Of a DNA stretch of 64,000 nt, positions 1-8,648 are shown in pieces. Under the pieces are notes generated by a model that was given only the letters and a program-made list of their open reading frames with translations, was not told the origin of the DNA and did no database searches. The DNA comes from UBA4292 sp002395865. Lineage in GTDB: Bacteria; Bacillota; Clostridia; Lachnospirales; Lachnospiraceae. The DNA is taken from positions 62,001 to 126,000 of the forward strand of contig CAMNBU010000001.1 in the NCBI GenBank assembly GCA_946533395.1. The letters are read 5' to 3'. The translations under genes were made by a program, and so were the position numbers. The stretch's first letter is position 1; the number at the start of each line of letters is the position of its first letter.

Positions 1-193
1 ACCCTATAACTACGACTAACACTCCTATAAAGGACCTTACGGGAATGCCACCAATACTGCTAAATAATCCATTAGCAAAAGTCTTCCATACAAAGAAAGG
101 TTGTAATCCATAGCTATAGAAACAATACAATATGAGGAAAGCAATGGATATATTTTTTATTATCCGTTTTTTACTCATTTTAGTTCCTATCAT
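1..193 (-). CDS. Membrane protein, N-terminal part only
   Basis: The frame is open from the window edge and begins at an ATG at 193, with a second ATG five codons later. The visible 64 residues show a basic N-terminus (MSKKRIIKN) followed by a hydrophobic helix and a second hydrophobic stretch near the edge (GVLVVVIG), so the product is an integral membrane protein. Its place at the downstream end of a polysaccharide locus suggests a polymerase, flippase or acyltransferase, but nothing visible decides between these. AT-rich like its neighbours. Confidence 0.55.
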   Translation of the reverse strand, partial: MIGTKMSKKRIIKNISIAFLILYCFYSYGLQPFFVWKTFANGLFSSIGGIPVRSFIGVLVVVIG

Positions 194-288
194 GTTGCGT
201 TCCCCAACTTTATTACTCCTCATATGTGCACTATAATGGAATTAATTGAAAACGATATCTTCTCACCAACCCGCATCAAATATAAATA

Positions 289-1251
289 CTATAATAAATA
301 TTCACACTCTTTCTCGGTTATATTTATCTCCGTTTTCCGTTCAAAGGTTTTAAATATCAAATATTTAATAAACAAGCGGGGATAACGTAATAGCCGGATG
401 GCTTTAGCTATTTTTTTATTATCTCTAATCGCAATTGCATTAGAAATCAATGTCTTTTCATAATTCGTTTGCGCTCTTTCAAAAAGCATCAAATCCGTAG
501 TCTCTAAGTCGTTATGAATAATTCTTTTCCAGCGCTCGTTCCCCTTTGTTGATATTCCACTGCCATACTCATAAAAAATAACATTTTCACTATAGCAATG
601 CACGGTGCATTTATCAAATATCATTAACCTATAGAGACAATCTTCAGCGTATTTCACTCTGTCTATTGCTTCGCCTAAATACTTTCTGTAGAGTTCGGTT
701 TTACACATTATTGCCGCGCCATGGATTGTATCATCCAACAATATATAATCCATTAAAATTTTATTGTAATCATACTCTTTATAATCCTTTATCAGTTGAG
801 GCAACGCTTTATGGGATAATAAATTTATTTTGTTCTTTTCATCATAATTGTAATAAACAACATCGCCAAACGTAATATCAGAATTCCTGTCTGAAGTATA
901 CTTATACCAGTTATGCACTGTAAAAGCATTAAAAAAGCAGTCACCAGGGCTTATTACCTTTGTGTATTTTCCCCTTGCACGAAGTATTCCAGAATACAAA
1001 TTTTTAACAGTTCCACCATTCGTTTTATTCTTTACAAGAACATAATTTGATATTTGCTTTGTTTTAAAATAATCCTCTATTTCCCCAAATAGGTCAGCAT
1101 CAGATCCGTCATCTGTTATTATTATTTCAAACGAAATACCCTTCTGACTAATAATAGAATTTAGTGTCCTTATCAGCTTTTCAACGTTTGGATTATATGT
1201 TGCCACCACAATCGTCACATCATAATTATAGTCCATTTCGGCTTTAGCCAT
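289..1251 (-). CDS. Family 2 glycosyltransferase
   Basis: Cytoplasmic GT-A fold sugar transferase, 320 residues. The N-terminus has the family 2 signature: a beta strand VTIVVATYNP, then FEIIITDDGSDAD (nucleotide-binding DDGS), then a long acceptor region. The usual DxD is replaced by SPGDCFF near residue 108, so metal/sugar binding may be altered. I chose the ATG at 1251, which is preceded by GAAGAGG at good spacing; an in-frame GTG at 1266 lacks a site. It follows another GT2 gene by 36 bases and is probably in the same transcript. It likely adds one sugar of the surface polysaccharide; donor and acceptor are unknown. Confidence 0.85.
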   Translation of the reverse strand: MAKAEMDYNYDVTIVVATYNPNVEKLIRTLNSIISQKGISFEIIITDDGSDADLFGEIEDYFKTKQISNYVLVKNKTNGGTVKNLYSGILRARGKYTKVISPGDCFFNAFTVHNWYKYTSDRNSDITFGDVVYYNYDEKNKINLLSHKALPQLIKDYKEYDYNKILMDYILLDDTIHGAAIMCKTELYRKYLGEAIDRVKYAEDCLYRLMIFDKCTVHCYSENVIFYEYGSGISTKGNERWKRIIHNDLETTDLMLFERAQTNYEKTLISNAIAIRDNKKIAKAIRLLRYPRLFIKYLIFKTFERKTEINITEKECEYLL

Positions 1252-1287
1252 GATAAACCTCTTCACCTTTATTAGGTCACAAATCTC

Positions 1288-2289
1288 TCAGTTTCGAAGG
1301 CCTAATATCCTTCTTTTTGATTCATACAATTTACAGTACATTTCTGGAGCAATCTTAAATAAATAAATTTTAATTCTTTTTTTTATTTGGATATTCTTGA
1401 ACCTAAGTCCATTATGATAATTTTCATCGAATAAATTCTTCAATATTTTTTTATATTTACCCGCTTCAGAAGAAGGATTCATTTTACTACAATACATATA
1501 AATATTCGGACAATTCATCAAGTATGAAAAAGCCAAACTCCAATCCAAGTTTCCAAATTTCTTTTCTATGCCATGATTCCTTCTATTCAGTGCAAATATG
1601 AAATCATTAATGAACTTCTCACTAACAGTCTCTTTATGAATTGCGGACTCGCCTCCTTGGAAATAATAGTACAAATCATTTTTAATCCAAGCAATTTGAG
1701 CAGACTCCTCAAAGACCTCCCACATGGTAGCCATATCTTCATGTAGAATCCCCTCAATAAAGTGCACCTCCCTCCACAATGATTTATCCATTAACCTTCC
1801 ACAAGCGGTAGAGCCAAATCCGTAATTTGATACCATTCTTCTAAGGCCTTCCCTTGTACTAAAAAGTTCATAATCTAATGCACCAATATTGTCTTTATCA
1901 TGCCCATATTCTCCAACAATTTTCAATCCACCTATAACAATCTGCGCTCCACTATTTGTTTTAACTTGCATCATATACTCAATTGCTTTACTATTCAGAG
2001 TATCATCACTGTCTATAAATACAATATACTCTCCATTTGATAATTGAATACCTATATTTCTTGCAGATGACAATCCTTTATTTCGTTCTTGCCTATTAAG
2101 AACAATCCGCCGATCCTTTGAACAGATATCGTTTAATAACGCATCACTCTCAGTCCCAGACCCATCGTCTATCACAATAATTTCTATATTCCGGTAACTT
2201 TGATCCGTTACGCTTTTGATGCACTCATTAAATGCGGCCGCATTTGTTTTATAAAATGGAATGATCACACTAACCAAATCGTTTGTCAT
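1288..2289 (-). CDS. Family 2 glycosyltransferase
   Basis: Typical GT2 of 333 residues. It starts with LVSVIIPFYKTN, has IEIIVIDDGSG near residue 40, the NKGLSSARNIG stretch that contacts the nucleotide sugar near residue 75, and the metal-binding IVFIDSDDTL near residue 92. This is the same set seen in capsular and exopolysaccharide transferases such as EpsJ-type enzymes. A GGGAG ribosome site precedes the ATG. It sits between the nucleotidyltransferase-SHMT gene and a second GT2, so it should act on the same glycan. The C-terminal 100 residues are rich in lysine and aromatics and could touch the membrane. Sugar specificity cannot be read. Confidence 0.9.
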   Translation of the reverse strand: MTNDLVSVIIPFYKTNAAAFNECIKSVTDQSYRNIEIIVIDDGSGTESDALLNDICSKDRRIVLNRQERNKGLSSARNIGIQLSNGEYIVFIDSDDTLNSKAIEYMMQVKTNSGAQIVIGGLKIVGEYGHDKDNIGALDYELFSTREGLRRMVSNYGFGSTACGRLMDKSLWREVHFIEGILHEDMATMWEVFEESAQIAWIKNDLYYYFQGGESAIHKETVSEKFINDFIFALNRRNHGIEKKFGNLDWSLAFSYLMNCPNIYMYCSKMNPSSEAGKYKKILKNLFDENYHNGLRFKNIQIKKRIKIYLFKIAPEMYCKLYESKRRILGLRN

Positions 2290-2374
2290 ATATTAAACTC
2301 CCAAAACTCACCACTGCTGTATTATTAAGAATAACCACTATCTTCTTCTGTTTTTCGAAGGGATTGTAGTGATA

Positions 2375-2414
2375 CCAGCCAAAGCAGTAAGATAGAATCC
2401 ACCACTTTGGCTGG
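2375..2414. other. Stem-loop in intergenic spacer
   Basis: Perfect 10-bp inverted repeat (CCAGCCAAAG / CTTTGGCTGG) with a 20-base loop, directly after the stop of the 806-residue gene. There is no U-tract on the minus strand, so it is not a canonical intrinsic terminator. It may stabilise the upstream message or be a processing site. Confidence 0.5.
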
Positions 2415-2421
2415 AGTAAAA

Positions 2422-4842
2422 TTAAATGCCCATCAAAGCGTCAAACTTTTTAAATATCTCATCCGGGAATGTGTAGTGAACGACTTTTTCAGGTAAACTG
2501 TGAACCATACCAAGCACCTCATTCACATTGATTGCAGGGTTAGCGAGTTCCTTTACAATATAAGCAACCATATCCAATGCCTCATCGTTCCAATCATAAC
2601 GTGCAATCTCTTGTGTACCCAGTCGAATACCATAACCAAGGAAAAGATCCTTATGTTTCTTGTTGAGTGTAACCTCACACTTATACGCATTGTCATATAT
2701 TAGATCCATTTCTTCTTTGCTGCAGCGTATGAACACTTGGTGTGTAGAAGAAATACAACCATGCCAATCAGCGATATCAAATCCATAGTCACGAAGTTTC
2801 TGTCCAAGATAGTTAGAACAATGTACCATATGACTCATATACTTATCTCCATACTCCTCAAATTCGAGTAATGAAAACAGTAGGGAAATCTTCTGATGCA
2901 TCTGTGAATTTCGTAGATATTTCGGGTTAATATTCTTCTCCATCAAATCATGTAAATACTTTTCATTCGTCATGATTAAGCCAGAAGCAGGGCCAGGGAA
3001 AGTCTTATGTGTACCGCCAAACATAACGATGTTCTTCATTGTTTTCAGCGGATTCGGGCAGAGTCCCGCAGCAATGAGGCCAAGTAACTGGCTACAGTCC
3101 CAAAGAAGCACACAGTTAGACGTATCTATCTTTTCAACATCAAGAGGCTTAATAAGATCTGATGGAGCCAGTAAAACATACCCTATTCCTTCTTCCTTAA
3201 TCATATTATTTGCTGCGTCATAGTCTAAGTCGTACTCATCCTGATTGTATGGTGCCGAATACACCTTGACTCCAAGGCGTTCTACAACCGGCTTAACAGA
3301 AGCATGCCCGCCATGCTCCTTGTCAAGAATCATCATCTTGTCGCCTGGTTTGCATATTGTTTTCGTAATCATATCTAGCGTCTGCATTCCAGTAAAAGGG
3401 CGGGGGTCCGTGTACTTAGCCCCAAAGATTCTCTCGCACGAATCGGAAATCATCTGATAATAAGGGAACAGTTTTTCGCACCCAATAAAGTTATCATCCA
3501 TATTGAATGAATAGGTGTTATTCATGATATAACGTTCCTGAAATCCATACGAAAGCGGAAGGTTTGCAAACGGCGAAAGGATATTTTCAGCAGCACATAG
3601 AGGAAGTGCTCTGTCGTGATATTCCTTAAAGTCCTTGCTTAACGCATAGACTTTATCCAATTCATTTCTTATGTCCACTCCCGTATCTCCTTTAAGCATT
3701 ATATTTTTTTCCATCTTATAAAGGCGGATATCATCCATTGCATTGTTGCTCATATAAAATGCACGGCCATGATAGTATATCTTTTCTTCCTCTCCTGGAT
3801 TTACATCACATATATATATATCACCCTTACATCGAAACTTAAAAAGTGACGGTTTAATCTTCTTGAGTGACTCAATTCCTATGATTCCATTCTCATGAAC
3901 CGCAAGCAACTTACAGAGTTTCTTCATGATTTTTGATCCAGAATCATAAAGATATTTACTATCAAACTCACGAAGTTCTTCCAAAGAATCAAACTCATGA
4001 ATAATACTAGAGTCCACTCTCTTGGCATACATAAACAACTCTTCTAAATGTTCGTCCTGAATATCCGCCCAGAACTTATTCGCTGTTTCTGGAAGGTCAA
4101 ATTCCCTCTCCATAATCTTAATATAATTATCGGAGAACCTCTTAGAAAAGAAGGCATATCCAAGAGTTACCCAAATGTCATAACATTTATCTCCATAGAA
4201 CGTATCCATTATGCGGTCATCCTCATCCGTCTCAACTCCGCGTTCTGCAGTTTTTCCAGGGGCAAAAATGGTGCAGTAATAAGCATCATACGCATAGCTC
4301 TGAAAAATATTCTCGGTAAAATACAGATCCGAAGATGTAATTATTGTGTTCCTTAAATAATCACGCGCAGCATAAACGCTTGCATGATTATTTTTCTCAG
4401 CATAGTCTGTTGCCTCAACTAAAATAACCCCATACTTATCTTTGAGGTATTCAAACTGCTCCTTCATATGACCAACAACCACAATAATTTCTTCAATACC
4501 CTTCTCACGAAGTTGTCTGATTTGTCGTTCAATTAACACTTCACCTTTAACTTCCAGAAGTCCCTTGGGCGTTTCATAGTTAAAAGGGACAAAACGCGTA
4601 GACATGCCAGCCGCCAAGATAACAGCATTATCGATCTTGTGAGATGCAAGCAAATCAAGTCCTTTCTTTGAAACCCCTTCTTTGCTCATATACCCTTGCT
4701 TTAAGAGATAATCGCGTTGTAAGGCTATATCCTCCTCGGATCTAAACAAAACAGCCGCCAACTCACCACAAGTAATGTCCTTCTTCGCATTAACATGATT
4801 TAGAATATCAAATTGAACCTTTGTAATAGAACTGAAATTCAT
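2422..4842 (-). CDS. Winged helix, LicC-like nucleotidyltransferase and SHMT-like PLP domain in one protein
   Basis: 806 residues with at least three parts. Residues 1-70 look like a winged helix (GELAAVLFRSEEDIALQRDY). Residues 72-290 are a nucleotidyltransferase: LAAGMSTR at 77-83, TPKGLLEVKGE, VVGHMKEQFEYL, SSDLYF; this matches LicC/choline-phosphate cytidylyltransferases. Residues about 305-350 (KLCKLLAVHENGIIGIESL, then ICDVNPGEEEKI) resemble the start of a LicA choline kinase but have lost its key residues. From about 410 a serine hydroxymethyltransferase-like fold follows: CAAENILSP, KEHGGHASV, LIAAGLCPNP, and GGTHKTFPGP with the likely PLP lysine K613, then IRLGTQEIAR. Strong ribosome site AGGAGA. 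By context it forms and nucleotide-activates an amino-bearing head group for LicD. The activities are inferred; folate dependence is unknown. Confidence 0.8.
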   Translation of the reverse strand: MNFSSITKVQFDILNHVNAKKDITCGELAAVLFRSEEDIALQRDYLLKQGYMSKEGVSKKGLDLLASHKIDNAVILAAGMSTRFVPFNYETPKGLLEVKGEVLIERQIRQLREKGIEEIIVVVGHMKEQFEYLKDKYGVILVEATDYAEKNNHASVYAARDYLRNTIITSSDLYFTENIFQSYAYDAYYCTIFAPGKTAERGVETDEDDRIMDTFYGDKCYDIWVTLGYAFFSKRFSDNYIKIMEREFDLPETANKFWADIQDEHLEELFMYAKRVDSSIIHEFDSLEELREFDSKYLYDSGSKIMKKLCKLLAVHENGIIGIESLKKIKPSLFKFRCKGDIYICDVNPGEEEKIYYHGRAFYMSNNAMDDIRLYKMEKNIMLKGDTGVDIRNELDKVYALSKDFKEYHDRALPLCAAENILSPFANLPLSYGFQERYIMNNTYSFNMDDNFIGCEKLFPYYQMISDSCERIFGAKYTDPRPFTGMQTLDMITKTICKPGDKMMILDKEHGGHASVKPVVERLGVKVYSAPYNQDEYDLDYDAANNMIKEEGIGYVLLAPSDLIKPLDVEKIDTSNCVLLWDCSQLLGLIAAGLCPNPLKTMKNIVMFGGTHKTFPGPASGLIMTNEKYLHDLMEKNINPKYLRNSQMHQKISLLFSLLEFEEYGDKYMSHMVHCSNYLGQKLRDYGFDIADWHGCISSTHQVFIRCSKEEMDLIYDNAYKCEVTLNKKHKDLFLGYGIRLGTQEIARYDWNDEALDMVAYIVKELANPAINVNEVLGMVHSLPEKVVHYTFPDEIFKKFDALMGI

Positions 4843-4869
4843 TATATTATCTCCTGTCTTTCTATAAAA

Positions 4870-5772
4870 TTATATATGTATTTCTAAAACAAAATGTTTT
4901 TCTCTTTTTTCTTCCGGCGGTAGTTTCATATAATCACCATACAGCCTTTTTAATGCCCAATCGTAGTCTTTTATCACTTTCAACTCCGTATCCACAAATT
5001 TTATCTTCTTTGTTGTGCAATACTTTTTTCTAGGGAATAATTCCTTGAAATAATGCTTTATTCCCGTTGGGCAAACCACATACTTTGAATTCTCGTTCTT
5101 ACACATTGAATTCCATTTCATAAACCGCTTCGCCCAAGTTGAGAGTTTATTAAATCTAAACAACGACCCTATAAATGCCTTCTTCCGAATAGTGTCAAGA
5201 ACCTCATCGCCAGAATCTTCATAAATTTTCAGCAACAATTCCTTATTGTGATACATTCTGTTGCACGAAAGTATAAAGCCAAACGCCAAACTACCAAGCC
5301 CATGAAAAAATCTCAAAAACGCATTATCTGGTGCGTTTTCAAGTACAAATATATCAATATAAACTCCACTATCCTTACAGTCAGGATTTGTATATGATCT
5401 CAAAGTAGTTCCCTTGATCATTAACTGGCTAATTGGCATTCCAAGTTCCGGTGTTTTTTCTAAAGAATGAAGATAGTACTTATCCCCCATTTCTTTATCT
5501 ATAATCTTAACAAAAGTGTTATACTCGGAGCGTTTCATAAAGACATCTATATCGTCATCCCAGGGAATAAAACCTTGGTGTCTTACTGCACCCAAAGCAG
5601 AGCCACCACAAAGTGAATAATAGAAGCCATGTTTTTCACAAATAGCCGCAAAATCTTTTAATTCTTGAAGCAATAGCTGTTGCATCTTCTTTTGCAAATC
5701 CCCAGTCACTTCTATCCTATTCTTTGTTTTAGCATTTTTTAAAATGTTATACGTTGATAATCCCATTTTCAT
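4870..5772 (-). CDS. LicD family phosphotransferase
   Basis: About 300 residues. LicD enzymes move a phospho-head group (phosphocholine in Haemophilus and pneumococcus) from a CDP carrier to a surface sugar. The family core is clear near residues 55-80: SLCGGSALGAVRHQGF followed by IPWDDDIDVFM, a nucleotidyltransferase fold with a GGS motif and a metal-binding DDDID. The ATG at 5772 overlaps the last base of the preceding stop codon, so translation is coupled to the glycyl radical enzyme. Directly downstream lies the nucleotidyltransferase-SHMT fusion, the likely maker of its activated donor. The transferred group need not be choline, because no intact choline kinase or choline importer is visible here. 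Confidence 0.9.
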   Translation of the reverse strand: MKMGLSTYNILKNAKTKNRIEVTGDLQKKMQQLLLQELKDFAAICEKHGFYYSLCGGSALGAVRHQGFIPWDDDIDVFMKRSEYNTFVKIIDKEMGDKYYLHSLEKTPELGMPISQLMIKGTTLRSYTNPDCKDSGVYIDIFVLENAPDNAFLRFFHGLGSLAFGFILSCNRMYHNKELLLKIYEDSGDEVLDTIRKKAFIGSLFRFNKLSTWAKRFMKWNSMCKNENSKYVVCPTGIKHYFKELFPRKKYCTTKKIKFVDTELKVIKDYDWALKRLYGDYMKLPPEEKREKHFVLEIHI

Positions 5773-7787
5773 CACGCAACTTCCTCAGCAGCTAAAGCTC
5801 GATCTATCATAAGGTCCTTATAACTATCCGGCAACTCGTTAAAATATGCACTGAAGCCCCATACACGAACAATTAATCCCTTATACTTCTCAGGATGTGC
5901 TTTTGCATCAATCAAAGTTCTGCTATCCAACACATTCATCTGCATCTGAAAGAAGCCTGTGTTTATGGCTCCTTTCATAAATAACACAAACTTCTCTAAA
6001 TTATCTTCTATAAGGGATGGAGGAACAAAGAAGTCAACTACATTCCCATTGAAGCGCTGACGATCATAAGACAACCTGCCAGCAAAGTTAACAACTTCAG
6101 TGTAACTAGCATCCAAACAAGATATATGAGTATTATACGGCATTCCTTTCTTCCTCCCGCTGAAATCAGCCGCCGTTTTTTTGCTCAAAATGTTATACCC
6201 TGGGGATGAAAGGCCGAACTTTACAGTCCCTCCGAGAGGATTTCTGTATTCCTTAACAATATCCACTATACTACCCGTGATTTGCTCTACTAAATCCACT
6301 ACTTCATCTTCATCATGACCGTAGTGTTTCGGTTCCCGCTTCAATTTTGCATATAGTTCATCCGCGCTATCAAAGTTCGCCTTCCTCTTTTCATTCAATT
6401 CCTTCAGGGTGTATTTTTTCTGTTCGAATACGTATTTCTTTATATTCAAAAGGCTGTCTATAACATTCGACAAAGCCACAGTAGTTATTCCATAGTTCTT
6501 GTATTCACACCCTCCTTCAGATATATCTTGCCTTTTATATGATGCTCCATCTGTAAACAATGAAACTAATGGGTCTTTAGCCCATTTTATTGAATCAAGT
6601 CCAACCAGAAAAAATTTGAATTTATGCTTATTTAGTTCAATGTATCTATTAACGAGCATTTCAAAAGTGCAAATATTCTCATTTAACACCTCATCAAGTG
6701 CACTAAAATAGTCAAACACAGCCATATTGTTTTGAGCAAAACTCTTGCCAACAATCAAGGGTTCCCAACATGCTGATACGCAATAATTGTATGCATCCTC
6801 TCTTTCAACCCCAAATCCCAATAATGCAGGGATAACTACATCATCATTAGAGAACAATGGACTACCAGTTTTAGCTTTCAGACAATCTACTGCCGTTCTA
6901 AGCAATTCCTCCGGCATAGACTTGCTAACCCTCAAAAATATCTTCGGATCTGGTTTTACCAGTCTCGCCTGCTCCTCCAAGAATATAGTCGTTAAATCAT
7001 TATTGAAGTAGCTCCCATCAGGGTTAAGACCACCAAGGATTATAATCTGCCCGATATCACCTTCCAAGGCATCACTTTTGTAATTTGAATATAGAGACAT
7101 GTTGGAAAGAAAGTCGTATATAATTCTGCGAGCACCCAACTCGGTTAAATCACCATTTTTTAAATCCTTTTCATACAAATCACCCAGTATAAAATCCATA
7201 CGTCCCAAACCATTCAACCTATGTCTTGTTTGCCATAAAATTTGATTGTAGAAAAGAATTCGTTGTAAAGCTTCATCAAAGTGTTCCGCTGGCGCAGATA
7301 ACATTCTGCTATAGTAGTTTATTAGAGTATCTTTATTCGGATGATCAGATAAGCGTAATGCGGCAATGATTCTTGCGGCAAGAGTCCGAACCCCCTCCGC
7401 CACAAGTTGGGTTTCTCTACCATATTCATCTATGCCTGAAGCAAGAGCGACTAATTCCTCAAACGACCCATGGATAATCTTGTCATAGTTCAGCGTGAAG
7501 TTACTTAGTATATTACCTGGAACACAGATGGTTTTCGATGTATCCAGGAAATAAACAAAGCGCGATTTTTTATTCAACTTAATATCAACCTTGCTTAGTA
7601 GTTCCAGCGTATTTGCGCCAACAGACAATCTGTCCTTGGCTTTTACAGGCTTTATAACCTTATATGCATGAAGCACATGCCTCAACATGTCTGCTTTTCC
7701 CTTTTCATCAAATTGATGTTTTTTTATGAATGGTAGAACATAGTTCATATGCCATAAATCATTTTTAATTCTCGTTTTCAGACTCAT
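5772..7787 (-). CDS. Glycyl radical enzyme of the dehydratase/lyase type
   Basis: 671 residues, short for the family (usually 760-850). The core is clear: GQIIILGGLNPDGSYFNNDL near 246-265, then LVKPDPKIFLRVS, LFSNDDVVIPAL at 311-322, and YCVSACWEP with active-site Cys340 and Glu342. The C-terminal RVWGFSAYF places the radical glycine at Gly644, 27 residues from the end as usual. The Cys-x-Glu-Pro pair is typical of eliminating members (choline TMA-lyase, diol and hydroxyproline dehydratases) and not of pyruvate formate-lyase. Tyr of the common RVxGY is Phe here. No radical-SAM activase is in the window, so one must act in trans. Between DUF4422 and LicD genes it probably alters a precursor of the glycan substituent; the substrate is unknown. 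Confidence 0.88.
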   Translation of the reverse strand: MSLKTRIKNDLWHMNYVLPFIKKHQFDEKGKADMLRHVLHAYKVIKPVKAKDRLSVGANTLELLSKVDIKLNKKSRFVYFLDTSKTICVPGNILSNFTLNYDKIIHGSFEELVALASGIDEYGRETQLVAEGVRTLAARIIAALRLSDHPNKDTLINYYSRMLSAPAEHFDEALQRILFYNQILWQTRHRLNGLGRMDFILGDLYEKDLKNGDLTELGARRIIYDFLSNMSLYSNYKSDALEGDIGQIIILGGLNPDGSYFNNDLTTIFLEEQARLVKPDPKIFLRVSKSMPEELLRTAVDCLKAKTGSPLFSNDDVVIPALLGFGVEREDAYNYCVSACWEPLIVGKSFAQNNMAVFDYFSALDEVLNENICTFEMLVNRYIELNKHKFKFFLVGLDSIKWAKDPLVSLFTDGASYKRQDISEGGCEYKNYGITTVALSNVIDSLLNIKKYVFEQKKYTLKELNEKRKANFDSADELYAKLKREPKHYGHDEDEVVDLVEQITGSIVDIVKEYRNPLGGTVKFGLSSPGYNILSKKTAADFSGRKKGMPYNTHISCLDASYTEVVNFAGRLSYDRQRFNGNVVDFFVPPSLIEDNLEKFVLFMKGAINTGFFQMQMNVLDSRTLIDAKAHPEKYKGLIVRVWGFSAYFNELPDSYKDLMIDRALAAEEVA

Positions 7788-7798
7788 TTATTAAATCC

Positions 7799-8596
7799 TC
7801 AAAAACTCCCACTATACTTTTTTCCGACAAACTTTGCCTTCAAAAAAGCTGTCCCCTTCTTCCACCAGTTGATTTTTTCCATATGGATAAGGGGAAGCTC
7901 TTTAATTTCAGATTTCTTTATCTTGCCTTTTTTTTCCTGTTCGTCCAACCACACGTTGAATATGATCTCGCTTATACGTCCGTAGTATCTACTGTGAAAC
8001 GGGGTCAATCCATCCTCCCCAAGCCTGCTTCTAAGTTCAAAAAGTATATCAAACAACCAGGTGCAGTAGTCACTGAACAAATTTCGCTCCATGATCATCA
8101 TATTGAACATATAACCCCAAGTTCGTTTAACGGCTTTATCAAAGCTGTCCAAATATTCCGGGCATCGTTCACTGATGATCTTTCGCGTTTCATCCAGTTG
8201 ATGAATATGATGGGTGTGCGCGTAATGACTGTAAAGAGATTCTATCCAGTATCTTCTCTTCGTCGGTACGAATACCCTTATCTTACCAAGCTCATTTTCT
8301 ATATCTGCTTTTTTCAGCACGACATTCCAAGGATCCTTGCTACGTGGTTTCGAGCTAAAATGTCTTCTATAATGTGCGAGGCCTATATAATCCGCATCAA
8401 GATTTTTCCATGCCCAGTACAGACCTGTAAGTTCACAGAAATAAGGATTTAAATCAGAGATGTTTTCTCCCTCATCATCTCTCTGATAGTTTCCGATGCT
8501 TTCTTTACCTGCAGCTCCAACGTGGACAGGAATATACATATCATCTTGAGGCATGCGATAACTCTTGTGCGCTGCAATTATTACTTTAACGTTCAC
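7799..8596 (-). CDS. DUF4422 domain protein, probable glycosyltransferase
   Basis: 265 residues matching the DUF4422 family found in capsule and exopolysaccharide loci. Family marks are VKVIIAAHKSYRMP at the start, GDN-like SIGNYQRDDEGENIS, YCELTGLYWAWKN near residue 55, YIGLAHYRRHF near 72, and a conserved histidine-rich stretch HYAHTHHIHQLDE. The start is a GTG with AAGGACGG upstream. It lies 11 bases before the glycyl radical enzyme gene in the same direction. Some family members are predicted or shown to transfer sugars; no DxD is obvious, so donor use is open. Confidence 0.85.
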   Translation of the reverse strand: MNVKVIIAAHKSYRMPQDDMYIPVHVGAAGKESIGNYQRDDEGENISDLNPYFCELTGLYWAWKNLDADYIGLAHYRRHFSSKPRSKDPWNVVLKKADIENELGKIRVFVPTKRRYWIESLYSHYAHTHHIHQLDETRKIISERCPEYLDSFDKAVKRTWGYMFNMMIMERNLFSDYCTWLFDILFELRSRLGEDGLTPFHSRYYGRISEIIFNVWLDEQEKKGKIKKSEIKELPLIHMEKINWWKKGTAFLKAKFVGKKYSGSF

Positions 8597-8648
8597 TGCT
8601 CAGCCGTCCTTCTCAAATGACCATCTTTTACATCCAGCTAAATGACGA

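Noticed and set aside
2375..2414. Intrinsic terminator after the nucleotidyltransferase-SHMT gene
   Set aside because: The stem is perfect but there is no U-tract on the minus strand, so it is listed only as a stem-loop.
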